A DNA stretch of 64,000 bases from Seohaeicola saemankumensis (GCF_021021435.1 NZ_JAINWI010000017.1:1-64000), one strand, 5' to 3'; positions 1-8,279 are shown, counted from the stretch's first letter. Notes: generated by a model not told the origin, from the letters alone. Numbers and translations: made by a program.

Positions 1-23
1 TTGCTTTTTGTCATAACCATCAT
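1..23 (-). other. possible start of a further element gene, cut by the window edge
   Basis: On the minus strand, ATG codons at 23, 20 and 14 share one reading frame (M-M-V-M-T-K-S), preceded by an AAGGATG stretch that could serve as ribosome binding site. It would be the next gene after the ATPase in the same direction. Only seven codons are inside the window, so nothing can be said about its product. Confidence 0.25.
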
Positions 24-153
24 CCTTACTTAAGTTGATGGACTCCGACAAACCCGGAGCGATCGGGGTGAAGATTCAAGATCCCGCTGGGCGTGCCCGA
101 ACGTTTACCTATGATAGCGGTTGGCTTTCGATTGCAGAGACCGTTTCCGATGC

Positions 154-945
154 CTAGACGGGCCACCGGCTCAACTTGAGGCTTAACCCGGGCGTGCTGA
201 CGTTGCCCCTGAACTTGCTGAACTCAGCCACGAACCTTGCCTCACCCATCCGGGCTATGTTTGGCTTCGTCAGGCCGAGGATGACTTCGAACGTTGTCTC
301 AAGAGCTGTGGACCCTCTCATTTCTCGGCCAGATTTGTTGGCATGGTGAACCAGCAAAGATGCGACCCCTAAGCGTTTAAGTTGCAGGAAGAAGCCCTGC
401 ACCTTTTTAAATGCAGCCGAAGCGTTCTCATCTTCTAGACCCTCAGACAGGGTCGTAAAGTTGTCCAAGATTACAAGGTCTACTCCTTCCTTCTTGACCC
501 TTGCTATCAGTTCCCTGTGCGTCTCCTCGTCAGTTAAGTCATAGAACGGTGCCTCTAGTTCTTGGTCTTGTCGCGCCAAGATGATCAGGTTCTTTAGCGC
601 CGTGGGTTTCTGGGAGCGATACAGTATGCCTTGGTTGGGTCCTGAAAGTGTCACCAAGCGATCCTTCACGTCCTGAAGGTGCATTTCCCCATCAACATAC
701 AGGACCTTGCAAGGGGTCTCTGCGTACCAGTCGCCCAGCTTGCCACCTCCTGCAATCGCAAGGGCCAAACTAAGTGACAGCATCGTTTTGCCCACCCCTG
801 ATGCTGCCCAGATGATACAGGACTCCTCGGTCCGAAGCCAAGGATCGAGAAGCATTTTGCGCGGCTGGAAGGGGCGGTTCAGTAGGTCTTGGGCCGTGGT
901 TGAGCGTAGGCCCGCAAGAGTTATCTTGGGCATGTATTGTCTCAC
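154..945 (-). CDS. RepA/DnaB-like AAA ATPase of the integrated element
   Basis: A 263-residue ATPase of the hexameric RepA/KaiC-like helicase type. A Walker A motif (ASGVGKT) is near residue 50, a Walker B (VDLVILDN) near 155, and a downstream LLVHHANKSG segment followed by RGST matches the H3/sensor region of plasmid RepA helicases. Proteins of this type act in replication of plasmids and integrative elements, often beside a primase. The length is close to that of RSF1010-type RepA. The first methionine is at 945; an internal one four codons later (MPKITLAG) is also possible. No primase or other replication gene is visible, so a role in element replication is inferred from family only. Confidence 0.75.
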   Translation of the reverse strand: MRQYMPKITLAGLRSTTAQDLLNRPFQPRKMLLDPWLRTEESCIIWAASGVGKTMLSLSLALAIAGGGKLGDWYAETPCKVLYVDGEMHLQDVKDRLVTLSGPNQGILYRSQKPTALKNLIILARQDQELEAPFYDLTDEETHRELIARVKKEGVDLVILDNFTTLSEGLEDENASAAFKKVQGFFLQLKRLGVASLLVHHANKSGREMRGSTALETTFEVILGLTKPNIARMGEARFVAEFSKFRGNVSTPGLSLKLSRWPV

Positions 946-1110
946 TAGTGTTTGGGTTTTCCTTTGACCGACGACGATGTCGTCAGCCGAAGAAGGTCGC
1001 TCCTTCTCCTAGTGAGGACCGTTATTGACACTCATCAATGCAAATCACTGGCCTATCGTAGTTTTTAATGTCTAGGCTAATGGTAATTAAAGAGGCGCAA
1101 GGAGGTCAGA

Positions 1111-1305
1111 ATGAGTGAAGCTGTATTGATTGTGGTTACGCTTTGGGGACAGGCAATCTTACAGGCCGATGCAGTGGTGACTGACTGGGACACTTGCTCG
1201 CGAAACGCGCTGAGAATTAACACGGCACCTTCAACCGACGGGACAACCACTGAGGCTTTCTGCCGAGGTGCTGACAGCCTTGTTGGCAAGTTCGGTCTAG
1301 AGTGA
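1111..1305 (+). CDS. small hypothetical protein of the element
   Basis: A 64-residue product. The near-perfect Shine-Dalgarno sequence AAGGAGGT a few bases before the ATG is the main reason for calling it a gene. Residues 4-18 are hydrophobic and could form a short signal peptide or membrane anchor, followed by a polar part with two cysteines. It is transcribed divergently from the ATPase and converges on the integrase. I do not recognise the family. A longer minus-strand frame covers the same bases but has no comparable ribosome binding site. Confidence 0.5.
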   Translation: MSEAVLIVVTLWGQAILQADAVVTDWDTCSRNALRINTAPSTDGTTTEAFCRGADSLVGKFGLE

Positions 1306-1409
1306 CGAAAAAAGCGAGAGCCCTTTGACACGGCCTTGTCTTGGCTAGATCAGCGCGGTTTTCTCAGCGTTAGATTGAATAAGGCGTCCAGCTTTCAACC
1401 GCTTTCTCG

Positions 1410-2444
1410 CTAGCAAAGAAGCGTTCGCAGCATATACCGCTGCATCACTGGGAGGCTGTGTCCTTGGCCGTAAGTCTCCCCTACGCCCTGGCCAGCCCAT
1501 CCGCCAATTCGGTCACTCAACTCCTTTGGCGCTTCTACATCCCTCAATCTGTCTTTCATCGTGTGCCTGAAGCTATGCAGCGTCTGCCCAGCGTGTGCTA
1601 ACTCGTTGTCCTTGAGCCATTTATTCAGCGCGGAAGAGATGCCGTTGGCATTGAAGTCTCCCGTCGATCTCTTTGGGATCAACGATTGGAAAAGGAAATC
1701 TCCCTCAGTTCTAATAGCTTGCTGCGCTGCCCAGAGAGCGGCCCCGACTAAAGGCACGACCCTAGCGGAGTTCTTATTCTTGAGCCTTCTCAGCTCATTC
1801 GGGCGGATGACGATATGAGGGACATCAGCATCAAGATATACATCCTGTTTCTTCAGCCCCACGATCTCTGCCAATCTGGCCATCGTATCCGACAGCATTG
1901 CAATAACCCAACGGCGTTCATCGTTCACGGCCCTACAGACTGCCTGAATGGCTTGCAACTGGTCATTAGAGAAAGGCTTTCTCGGCTTGCGCTGTGCTTC
2001 ATCAGCGTTGGGAATGGTCAAGCGTTCAAACGGGTTGGTCCTGTTCAGTTCGAACTCTAGGATACCCGTGGTGATCACAGGACGCACTTGAGATAGGTAA
2101 CGTTTGATCGTTTCGGCCCCGACACCACGCTTCATCAGCCTGTTCACGAATTCATTGCCGTGTTCCCGCTTGAGATGGTCCAAGGAAATGTCACCCGTGA
2201 TTTCAAGCAGCAGACCCCATGCTCTCTCAAACTGATCTTTGGCAACCTTTCCCTTCGGTCCTTTGCCCAGCGCAAAATGCTTGTCCTTGGCATCGCTCAA
2301 CAGCTTGGGAACCGGGGCACCGTAGAGGATATCCAGAGTCAGCTTGTCTTGGGCCGATACCACAGGCGGTGGCTCATGAGGCTCATGTGTCCCGATAATC
2401 ATATCCTGAAAGACAGATAGGAACGGGTTGTCTGGATATCGCAC
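1410..2444 (-). CDS. tyrosine recombinase/integrase, core-binding and catalytic part (separated from its N-terminus by an in-frame stop)
   Basis: This 344-codon frame holds the core-binding domain and the catalytic domain of a phage-type tyrosine integrase: an arginine in the MARLAEIVGL segment, HSFRH, then GETYG with the presumed nucleophilic tyrosine near the C-terminus. It is in the same frame as the fragment at 2472-2762; only TAG at 2472-2474 separates them. Removing that stop would give one protein of about 450 residues, normal for this family. The listed start is a GTG with GGGGA just upstream, so the catalytic part might be made alone, without the N-terminal region. Nonsense-mutated integrase is the simplest reading. 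Confidence 0.75.
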   Translation of the reverse strand: MRYPDNPFLSVFQDMIIGTHEPHEPPPVVSAQDKLTLDILYGAPVPKLLSDAKDKHFALGKGPKGKVAKDQFERAWGLLLEITGDISLDHLKREHGNEFVNRLMKRGVGAETIKRYLSQVRPVITTGILEFELNRTNPFERLTIPNADEAQRKPRKPFSNDQLQAIQAVCRAVNDERRWVIAMLSDTMARLAEIVGLKKQDVYLDADVPHIVIRPNELRRLKNKNSARVVPLVGAALWAAQQAIRTEGDFLFQSLIPKRSTGDFNANGISSALNKWLKDNELAHAGQTLHSFRHTMKDRLRDVEAPKELSDRIGGWAGQGVGETYGQGHSLPVMQRYMLRTLLC

Positions 2445-2471
2445 ACCGTCCCCAGGAGCGAGGTCAGCGGC

Positions 2472-2762
2472 CTATAGCACTGCCAAAGAGATTTGAGGGT
2501 CAGCGCCGTCCTTGCGGCCTTCTCTGTGGGCTTGCCACAAAGCATCAAGACGACGGGTCTGCACATCGGCTCGCCTAGCTGCCTCGGCCTTGTCAGCGGT
2601 CTTCAGGCTGAAGAAGAGCTGGTGCACTTTGCCTTTGCCCAGGTTCTTGTAGATCGTCCTCACGTCCTCAGGAACACGACGACGGTAGTAGTAGGTATTA
2701 CCCTTCTTTTGCACATGCTTACACATGACGCGGTAGGCCCCGAATTCAAACAGCAGAATCAT
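2472..2762 (-). CDS. integrase N-terminal fragment ending at TAG
   Basis: A 96-residue fragment whose MCKHVQKKGNTYYYRRRVP segment is typical of the N-terminus of tRNA-targeting tyrosine integrases (DUF6538-like region). It ends at TAG 2472-2474, and the frame continues with alanine, alanine, aspartate into the catalytic part. Start choice is open: ATG at 2762 has GAGG upstream, while ATG at 2726 begins where family similarity begins but lacks a clear ribosome binding site. It starts 84 nt downstream of the tRNA-Ser 3' end, on the same strand. Alone it cannot catalyse recombination. Confidence 0.65.
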   Translation of the reverse strand: MILLFEFGAYRVMCKHVQKKGNTYYYRRRVPEDVRTIYKNLGKGKVHQLFFSLKTADKAEAARRADVQTRRLDALWQAHREGRKDGADPQISLAVL

Positions 2763-2846
2763 GCTTGTGTAACCTCGTGTGTTACCTCAGGCAACACTCG
2801 AAACACGACCAAGGCATTGATAGCAAAAGGTTTATCAGTGATTTGG

Positions 2847-2936
2847 TGGCGGAGACGATGGGATTCGAACCCACGAGACCCTTCCGGGCCTACTCCCTTA
2901 GCAGGGGAGCGCCTTCGACCACTCGGCCACATCTCC
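2847..2936 (-). tRNA. tRNA-Ser(GCT)
   Basis: The minus strand folds as a class II serine tRNA. The acceptor GGAGATG pairs with CGTCTCC (one G-T pair), the anticodon stem CTCCC/GGGAG encloses loop CTGCTAA (anticodon GCT, reading AGC/AGU), there is a long variable arm, a T arm with GGTTCGAATCC, a G discriminator and an encoded CCA. The integrase gene follows the 3' end, marking it as the attachment site of the element. Confidence 0.95.
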
Positions 2937-3122
2937 GTCGACCCGTTTAGCGATTGTGCCAAGGCGCTGCAAGCGTCTTTCGTCCTCTCTTTGGTCAGAT
3001 AGGCCGCAGAATATTGGCTGACAAGAAAACCGACGGGGGCGGCTTTCTGCGGTGGCGGTGGACATTCCAGCCGCGCCTGCCGGCGATCACCTACGGATAA
3101 GCCGCGTGCCGAAATATGGTCG

Positions 3123-4220
3123 TCAGGTGTTGAACAGGAAATGCAGCACGTCGCCATCCTTGACGATGTAGCTTTTCCCCTCGGCGCGCATCTTGCCAGC
3201 CTCTTTGGCGGGCTGTTCACCGCCCAGAGTTACGAAATCGTTGTAGGCGATGGTTTCCGCACGGATAAAGCCGCGTTCGAAATCGCCATGGATGACGCCT
3301 GCGGCTTGCGGGGCTGCCGTGCCTTGACGGATTGTCCAGGCGCGCGCCTCTTTCGGGCCCACCGTGAAATAGGTTTCCAGATGCAACAGCGCATAGCCTG
3401 CACGAATCAGACGGTCGAGTCCGGGTTCTTCCAGTCCCATCTCGGACAGGAACATCTCGGCTTCGTCATCCTCCAACTGGCTGATCTCTTCCTCGATCCG
3501 CGCCGAGATCACCACATGCGAATTGCCCTGCGCTGCCGCCATTTCAGCCACTTTGGCGGATAAGGCGTTGCCGGAGCCCGCATCGGCTTCGGCCACGTTG
3601 CAGACATAAAGAACCGGTTTCGTCGTCAGCAATTGCAGCATCCGCCAGGCTTTGGCGTCCTCGGCATCCACCTTGACGGTGCGCGCGGGCTGACCTGCTT
3701 CGAGTGCCGTCAGGGCAGCGCGCAACAGCATATCCTGTTGCACAGCTTCCTTGTCGCCGCCCTTGATCTTGCGAACGAGACCTTGCAGGCGTTTCTCGAT
3801 GCTTTCCATATCGGCCAGCATCAGTTCCATCTCGATGGTCTCGGCATCGCTGACAGGATCGACACGGCCCTCGACATGGGTGATGTCATCATCCTCGAAA
3901 CAGCGCAGCACATGGGCGATCGCGTCGCATTCGCGGATATTGGCCAGAAACTGGTTTCCCAGCCCCTCACCTTTTGACGCGCCTTTGACCAGACCGGCGA
4001 TATCCACAAAAGTCATGCGCGTGGGGATGATCTGTTTGGAGCCAGCAATCGCTGCCAGTTTGTCCAGACGCTTGTCCGGCACGGCCACCTCACCGACATT
4101 CGGCTCGATCGTGCAAAATGGAAAATTAGCGGCCTGTGCTGCGGCCGTTCTGGTCAGCGCGTTGAACAGTGTCGACTTGCCCACATTGGGCAGCCCCACG
4201 ATCCCCATCTTGAAACCCAT
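3123..4220 (-). CDS. ychF: redox-regulated ATPase YchF (Obg family)
   Basis: About 365 residues, the normal YchF length. The N-terminal G domain has P-loop GLPNVGKST (near residue 8) and DIAGLVKGASKGEGLGN as switch II/G3. The G4 motif reads CNVAE rather than NKxD, which is why YchF prefers ATP over GTP. The C-terminal TGS domain ends with a DGDVLHFLFNT-type segment. YchF binds ribosomes and is linked to translation fidelity and oxidative stress. The start at 4220 (MGFKMGIVG) is preferred over an extra methionine one codon upstream. It converges on the tRNA region and is divergent from trpA. Confidence 0.95.
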   Translation of the reverse strand: MGFKMGIVGLPNVGKSTLFNALTRTAAAQAANFPFCTIEPNVGEVAVPDKRLDKLAAIAGSKQIIPTRMTFVDIAGLVKGASKGEGLGNQFLANIRECDAIAHVLRCFEDDDITHVEGRVDPVSDAETIEMELMLADMESIEKRLQGLVRKIKGGDKEAVQQDMLLRAALTALEAGQPARTVKVDAEDAKAWRMLQLLTTKPVLYVCNVAEADAGSGNALSAKVAEMAAAQGNSHVVISARIEEEISQLEDDEAEMFLSEMGLEEPGLDRLIRAGYALLHLETYFTVGPKEARAWTIRQGTAAPQAAGVIHGDFERGFIRAETIAYNDFVTLGGEQPAKEAGKMRAEGKSYIVKDGDVLHFLFNT

Positions 4221-4355
4221 CACCGGCCTCCTTTGTGTCGTTGGCCGGTCTTAAAGCGGCAGGGGGCGGGGGGCAAGGGCGCAGACTGTATCAAGCATTG
4301 AGTTTACCGCGCGTTTGCGGCACATGATGGCGACCGCAGGGAAGGACAGCCACAC

Positions 4356-5147
4356 ATGACACGGATCGACGCCAAATTTGCCGCTCTCAAGGCCGAAGGG
4401 AAAAAGGCCTTTGTGGCCTATGTCATGGCGGGAGATCCCGATTACGCCACCTCGCTGGAACTGATCAAAGGTCTGCCGGATGCAGGCGTGGATATCATCG
4501 AGATGGGTCTGCCCTTCACTGATCCCATGGCCGATGGCGAGACTATCCAGCTTGCCGGACAACGCGCTCTCGAAGCGGGTCAGACGCTGCAAAAGACGCT
4601 GGATATGGCGGCAGAGTTTCGCAAAAGCGATGTTAAGACACCAATCGTGCTGATGGGCTATTACAATCCGATCTTCAATCGTGGGGTCGAGACCTTTTTG
4701 AAAGATGCCAAGACTGCCGGTATCGACGGACTGATCGTGGTGGACCTGCCCCCCGAGGAAGATGACGAATTGTGCATTCCCGCGCAGAAGGCGGGGCTGA
4801 ACTTTATCCGGCTTGCAACACCGACCACCGATGACAAACGTCTGCCCATGGTGCTGCAGAATACCAGCGGATTTGTCTATTATGTGTCGATCACGGGCAT
4901 CACCGGATCGGCCGAGGCCAGCGCCGTGGATGTCGCGCCGGAAGTCACACGGATCAAATCGCAGACCGAACTGCCATTGATCGTAGGTTTCGGGATCAAG
5001 ACACCCGAGGCCGCGCAAAGCATCGCATCCGTGGCCGATGGTTGCGTTGTAGGCAGTGCCATCGTGGCCGAGCTTGCCAAGGGACGAGCCGTCGCGGATG
5101 TGTTGGCTTTTGTGCGTTCTCTGGCGGATGGCGCGCATCGCGCCTGA
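4356..5147 (+). CDS. trpA: tryptophan synthase alpha subunit
   Basis: Cleaves indole-3-glycerol phosphate to indole and glyceraldehyde 3-phosphate and passes indole to TrpB. At 263 residues it has family length. The catalytic Glu lies in [16 protein letters not shown] (near residue 50) with the second acid, Asp, in DPMADG; GITGSAE and the phosphate-binding GFGIK segment follow. A GAAGGA sequence precedes the ATG. It stands alone here: trpB and trpF lie 7 and 10 kb away on the opposite strand, so the alpha and beta subunits of one complex are not co-transcribed. Confidence 0.97.
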   Translation: MTRIDAKFAALKAEGKKAFVAYVMAGDPDYATSLELIKGLPDAGVDIIEMGLPFTDPMADGETIQLAGQRALEAGQTLQKTLDMAAEFRKSDVKTPIVLMGYYNPIFNRGVETFLKDAKTAGIDGLIVVDLPPEEDDELCIPAQKAGLNFIRLATPTTDDKRLPMVLQNTSGFVYYVSITGITGSAEASAVDVAPEVTRIKSQTELPLIVGFGIKTPEAAQSIASVADGCVVGSAIVAELAKGRAVADVLAFVRSLADGAHRA

Positions 5148-5178
5148 ACTTGAAATGAGCCTTAAACTGGATCCGGGC

Positions 5179-5652
5179 CTAGTCTTCGGAATCGCGTCGC
5201 TTGTCCAGCCAGACCCGCAGCCGCGTCAGCACTGGCAGGATTGTCCCCACATCCTGCGGTGACAGAACCTGCGACATATCGGCCAGATCACCCGCCAGCG
5301 CCGCGATTGTCTGCTCGCGCACCATGCGGCCCTCATCCGTCAGCCAGACCTGTTTTGATCTTTTGTCGGCAGGATTGGGGCGCATTTCGACCAGTCTGTG
5401 CTTTTCCAGACCTGCAAGAGTATGGCTCATCGAGGTTTTGGGAACTTGAAAGGCACGGGCCATTTCCAGCGGCGTGCGTCCATCGCCGACCCTTGTCAGA
5501 TGGTTCAACACCGTGAAATGCGGCGCGATCAACCCTTCGGGCAATCGCGCCTCAAGCAAGGTGCGGGACAGTTGTTCGATGATTCCGATCTCGTTCAAGA
5601 GCCCGAAGTAATGTCCCGGACCCGAAGGTGGTCCGCCCTGTTCATGCGCCAT
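5179..5652 (-). CDS. MarR family transcriptional regulator
   Basis: 157 residues with the MarR winged-helix layout: recognition-helix region VPKTSMSHTLAGLEKHRLV (near residues 70-88), then the wing with the family signature PADKRSKQVWLTDEG. MarR proteins are dimers, usually repressors released by small phenolic or oxidising ligands. The gene is second in an operon and overlaps the end of the nitroreductase gene by 11 bases, so it probably controls its own operon through the repeats at 6814-6850. The ligand is unknown. Confidence 0.9.
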   Translation of the reverse strand: MAHEQGGPPSGPGHYFGLLNEIGIIEQLSRTLLEARLPEGLIAPHFTVLNHLTRVGDGRTPLEMARAFQVPKTSMSHTLAGLEKHRLVEMRPNPADKRSKQVWLTDEGRMVREQTIAALAGDLADMSQVLSPQDVGTILPVLTRLRVWLDKRRDSED

Positions 5653-6793
5653 CTCTCACTATGCTCTCCACCGGCCAACGCGGGCTGGGTCCGGTAGCGA
5701 TACCATAGCCCAACCGCGCGAACATTTGCACGGTTCCGCCATCAGGTGCCAGCCTGTCATGGATGTTTTCGTAATACGCGGCCATTTCGGGATATTCCTG
5801 CAATGCTTGCGACAGCGGTTGAAGGCCCAGTCCCAGTGCTGTCGTCGCCAGATTTAGCCGCATCCAGTCCCTGCCCGCGCCGATTTGCGCGCTGCGGGAA
5901 TTGTCGGGCGTGACCTGCCAGATATGGGCCATTGCGGTGTCCGTATTTTCCAGGACCGCGGCCAAGCCCTGCTGATAGGCGGCGGATGACCTGTCCATCG
6001 CCGCTTCGCGGGTGAAAAGGCCCGTGAGATGCATTGCCTCGAACAATGGACCGCTGAAGTCGATCCCATCGGGGTTGGCGTCGACCTCGGCGCGGCCGAT
6101 TCGAAAAAGATCGACGCTTTCGCGGTAGGTGTGGGGTGTCTCGATCTCGATCACCAGCGCCTCATGCGACAGTTTCCGCAGTTCTGCGACTGTGGCGGAA
6201 TCTGCCGTTGCTCCCGCGATGCTGCCATGGCGCATTTGCGCTGCCAGCGCGGTCAGCAGTTCAGGCGCCACCGCACGGGATATATCGAAGGGTTCTTTCA
6301 ACGTGCGCCGGTTGGGTACCTGAGCAAAGAGCGGATCGCGTGCGATATCGGGTCGGGCATTGAAATATGCCACCGCCACCGGGCGCGCATCCAGAAACAC
6401 GGAGTTCGACCCATCAGGAAACAGATCGAAGGTCACGGCATAACCATCCTCGGCCGCGGCCATTTGCATCAGTTCCAAAAAACACCCCAGACCGATAACG
6501 ATCTGGCGGCTGAACGGATCAGTATGCGGCAGCAGACGGTTCGGATCGACAAAAAGTGTCACCCTGTCAGGGGTCGAGATATCCGCTATCCACGGCTGCC
6601 GGTTATGCGGGTTGGGTGCAAGAATGGCATAGCTGAGCGCGCGCAGGCGCGGGTCGTCATAGCCACCGGCTTGCGCCCAAGGAGCTACAGCACGATCGGG
6701 GCGGCGCGTGACCGCAAAGGCGCTGCCACCTGCAGCAGCAAGCACAAAGCCACCCCCCAGCAGAGCCAGTGTTTTTCGACGGGACAGAGTCAT
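5642..6793 (-). CDS. Tat-exported Acg-type nitroreductase family protein
   Basis: 383 residues. The N-terminus has a twin-arginine motif (SRRKTLALLGGG) and a hydrophobic stretch to about residue 28, suggesting export of a folded cofactor-bearing protein. The body has the nitroreductase/FMN fold pattern of Acg-like proteins, including APNPHNRQPW (near residue 60) and the C-terminal GLGLQPLSQ segment. Substrate is unknown; related proteins bind or sequester flavin. GGAG lies 8 nt before the ATG. Linkage to a MarR regulator suggests induction by a toxic aromatic or redox-active compound (inference). Confidence 0.8.
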   Translation of the reverse strand: MTLSRRKTLALLGGGFVLAAAGGSAFAVTRRPDRAVAPWAQAGGYDDPRLRALSYAILAPNPHNRQPWIADISTPDRVTLFVDPNRLLPHTDPFSRQIVIGLGCFLELMQMAAAEDGYAVTFDLFPDGSNSVFLDARPVAVAYFNARPDIARDPLFAQVPNRRTLKEPFDISRAVAPELLTALAAQMRHGSIAGATADSATVAELRKLSHEALVIEIETPHTYRESVDLFRIGRAEVDANPDGIDFSGPLFEAMHLTGLFTREAAMDRSSAAYQQGLAAVLENTDTAMAHIWQVTPDNSRSAQIGAGRDWMRLNLATTALGLGLQPLSQALQEYPEMAAYYENIHDRLAPDGGTVQMFARLGYGIATGPSPRWPVESIVRDGA

Positions 6794-6813
6794 GGCGAAT
6801 CTCCAAAGTGATA

Positions 6814-6850
6814 CGATGTCGCTCTAATTAGTTCGATGTCGCACTAAATT
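6814..6850. promoter_or_regulatory. candidate MarR operator in the nitroreductase-marR promoter
   Basis: Two imperfect direct copies, CGATGTCGCTCTAATT (6814-6829) and CGATGTCGCACTAAATT (6834-6850), lie just upstream of the nitroreductase start. Across them runs an inverted repeat TTAGT-N10-ACTAA (6828-6847), the size and symmetry bound by MarR dimers. The region also precedes the divergent 2-hydroxyacid dehydrogenase gene. Binding is inferred from position and symmetry. Confidence 0.45.
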
Positions 6851-6886
6851 GCAAGCGTAAATGAGCGATTGCCTGCCCTCCCGCCG

Positions 6887-6909
6887 ATTGGTAATAAAAG
6901 CTAACCAAT
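6887..6909. promoter_or_regulatory. inverted repeat ATTGGT-N11-ACCAAT upstream of the lldD-like gene
   Basis: A perfect 6-bp inverted repeat with an 11-nt AT-rich spacer sits 19 nt before the start of the FMN-dependent dehydrogenase gene, where a repressor would block initiation. The half-site TTGGT/ACCAA resembles operators of GntR-type lactate regulators, but no such regulator is encoded here. Confidence 0.35.
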
Positions 6910-6927
6910 CCGTGAAAGGCCTTCCTG

Positions 6928-8094
6928 ATGCCCGTGATTACCAGCATTGCCGACCTCAAGCGCATCTACGTCCGCAAAACGCCGAAAATGTTCTACGATT
7001 ACTGCGAGAGCGGCAGCTGGACGGAACAGACCTTCCGCGAAAACACATCCGACTTCGACCAGATCCGCCTGCGCCAGCGCGTGGCTGTGGATATGACGGG
7101 CCGCAGCACGGCCAGCCAGATGATCGGGCAGGATGTCACCATGCCGGTGGCCTTGGCCCCTGTCGGCCTGACAGGTATGCAATGCGCGGATGGAGAGATC
7201 AAAGCAGCCAGAGCGGCCGAGAAATTCGGTGTGCCATTCACCCTGTCGACCATGTCCATCAATTCGATCGAGGATGTGGCAGAGGCCACCTCCAAGCCTT
7301 TCTGGTTCCAGCTCTACACCATGAAGGACACCGACTATGTCAGCCGCCTGATTCAACGCGCCAAGGATGCGAAATGTTCGGCCTTGGTGATCACGCTGGA
7401 TCTGCAAATTCTGGGGCAACGGCACAAGGACCTGAAGAACGGCCTGAGCGCGCCACCCAAGCTGACCATTCCGACGATGGTGAACCTTGCAACCAAATGG
7501 TCTTGGGGGATCGGGATGCTGTCAGCCAAGCGGCGGCATTTCGGCAATATCGTGGGCCATGTGCACGGGATTTCGGACAATTCCAGCCTTGGCGCATGGA
7601 CAGCCGAGCAGTTCGATCCAAGCCTCGACTGGGGCAAGATCGCCAAGATCAAGGAAGAATGGGGTGGTAAGGTCATCCTCAAAGGCATCCTTGACGCCGA
7701 GGATGCAAAAATGGCGCTGAGCGTCGGGGCGGATGCGATTGTCGTGTCCAACCATGGCGGTCGGCAGCTTGACGGGGCGATCAGTTCAATCCGCGCTTTA
7801 CCCTCCATCCTTGACGCCGTGGGCGACCAGATCGAGGTGCATCTGGACAGCGGCATCCGGTCAGGTCAGGACGTGCTGAAAGCGGTCGCGATGGGGGCCA
7901 AGGGCACGTTCATCGGGCGCGCTTTCGTCTACGGTTTGGGCGCGATGGGCGAGGCTGGCGTCACAAAGGCGCTTGAGGTGATCCACAAGGAGCTGGATGT
8001 CTCGATGGCCCTGTGCGGCAAACGGAACGTGGCGGAACTGAACCGCGACGTGCTGCTGGTCCCCGAGGACTTTGAGGGCCGCTGGCAAGCGTAA
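6928..8094 (+). CDS. FMN-dependent alpha-hydroxy-acid dehydrogenase (L-lactate dehydrogenase-like)
   Basis: 388 residues, full length for the lactate dehydrogenase/glycolate oxidase/mandelate dehydrogenase family. Visible family features are LALAPVGLTGM (FMN site, near residue 78), VVSNHGGRQLDG with the catalytic His and substrate-binding Arg (near 275), and LDSGIRSGQDV with the FMN phosphate site. It oxidises a 2-hydroxy acid to a 2-oxo acid, probably passing electrons to quinone or cytochrome. L-lactate is the likeliest substrate, but the family is not separable by eye. It is a single gene with its own regulatory region. Confidence 0.85.
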   Translation: MPVITSIADLKRIYVRKTPKMFYDYCESGSWTEQTFRENTSDFDQIRLRQRVAVDMTGRSTASQMIGQDVTMPVALAPVGLTGMQCADGEIKAARAAEKFGVPFTLSTMSINSIEDVAEATSKPFWFQLYTMKDTDYVSRLIQRAKDAKCSALVITLDLQILGQRHKDLKNGLSAPPKLTIPTMVNLATKWSWGIGMLSAKRRHFGNIVGHVHGISDNSSLGAWTAEQFDPSLDWGKIAKIKEEWGGKVILKGILDAEDAKMALSVGADAIVVSNHGGRQLDGAISSIRALPSILDAVGDQIEVHLDSGIRSGQDVLKAVAMGAKGTFIGRAFVYGLGAMGEAGVTKALEVIHKELDVSMALCGKRNVAELNRDVLLVPEDFEGRWQA

Positions 8095-8180
8095 CCGCAT
8101 GTCGTGATCCCGCAAGATGGCAGGGTAATGCAGCGCAAAACGGCTGGTTGTGCCTGTAAAAAGGCGCCCCAAAGGATGTG

Positions 8181-8207
8181 ATTCCCCTCTTTTCAAGCGG
8201 GGGGAAT
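8181..8207. other. hairpin in the rplY upstream region
   Basis: ATTCCCC (8181-8187) and GGGGAAT (8201-8207) can form a 7-bp stem. It lies after the lldD-like gene and about 75 nt before rplY. There is no T-run on the plus strand, so it is either a weak terminator or part of the rplY leader. Confidence 0.3.
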
Positions 8208-8279
8208 GCGTCTATACGCGCGACTTCACGCGGGGATACAGCCTTGGAGGATCCCTGCCCTAACTTTTGGAGAGATATT

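Larger units (their letters stand above)
1..2936. mobile_element. integrated genetic element at tRNA-Ser (left end outside window)
   Basis: A tyrosine integrase gene lies directly downstream of the 3' end of tRNA-Ser(GCT), the usual layout of a tRNA-targeting genomic island or prophage remnant. Left of it are a RepA/DnaB-like ATPase and a small orphan gene. The DNA looks less GC-rich than the core genes beyond position 3000. The tRNA 3' sequence is not repeated anywhere in 1-2800, so the distal attachment site must lie left of the window. The integrase carries an in-frame stop, so the element may be fixed in place. The boundary at the tRNA is well supported; extent and cargo are not visible. 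Confidence 0.7.

Noticed and set aside
38-157. Short plus-strand frame (MDSDKPGAIGV...) ending in the same bases as the ATPase stop
   Set aside because: 39 codons, no ribosome binding site, a stop just upstream and only partial composition bias; kept as unproven.
1077-1331. Minus-strand frame of 84 codons over the small element gene
   Set aside because: Antisense to a frame with a strong AAGGAGGT site; no ribosome binding site of its own.
2759-3220. Minus-strand frame of 153 codons over tRNA-Ser
   Set aside because: It runs through the tRNA gene and into ychF; no start signal.
4251-5138. 295-codon minus-strand frame opposite trpA
   Set aside because: Antisense shadow of trpA; His/Gln/Asp-rich translation with no family features.
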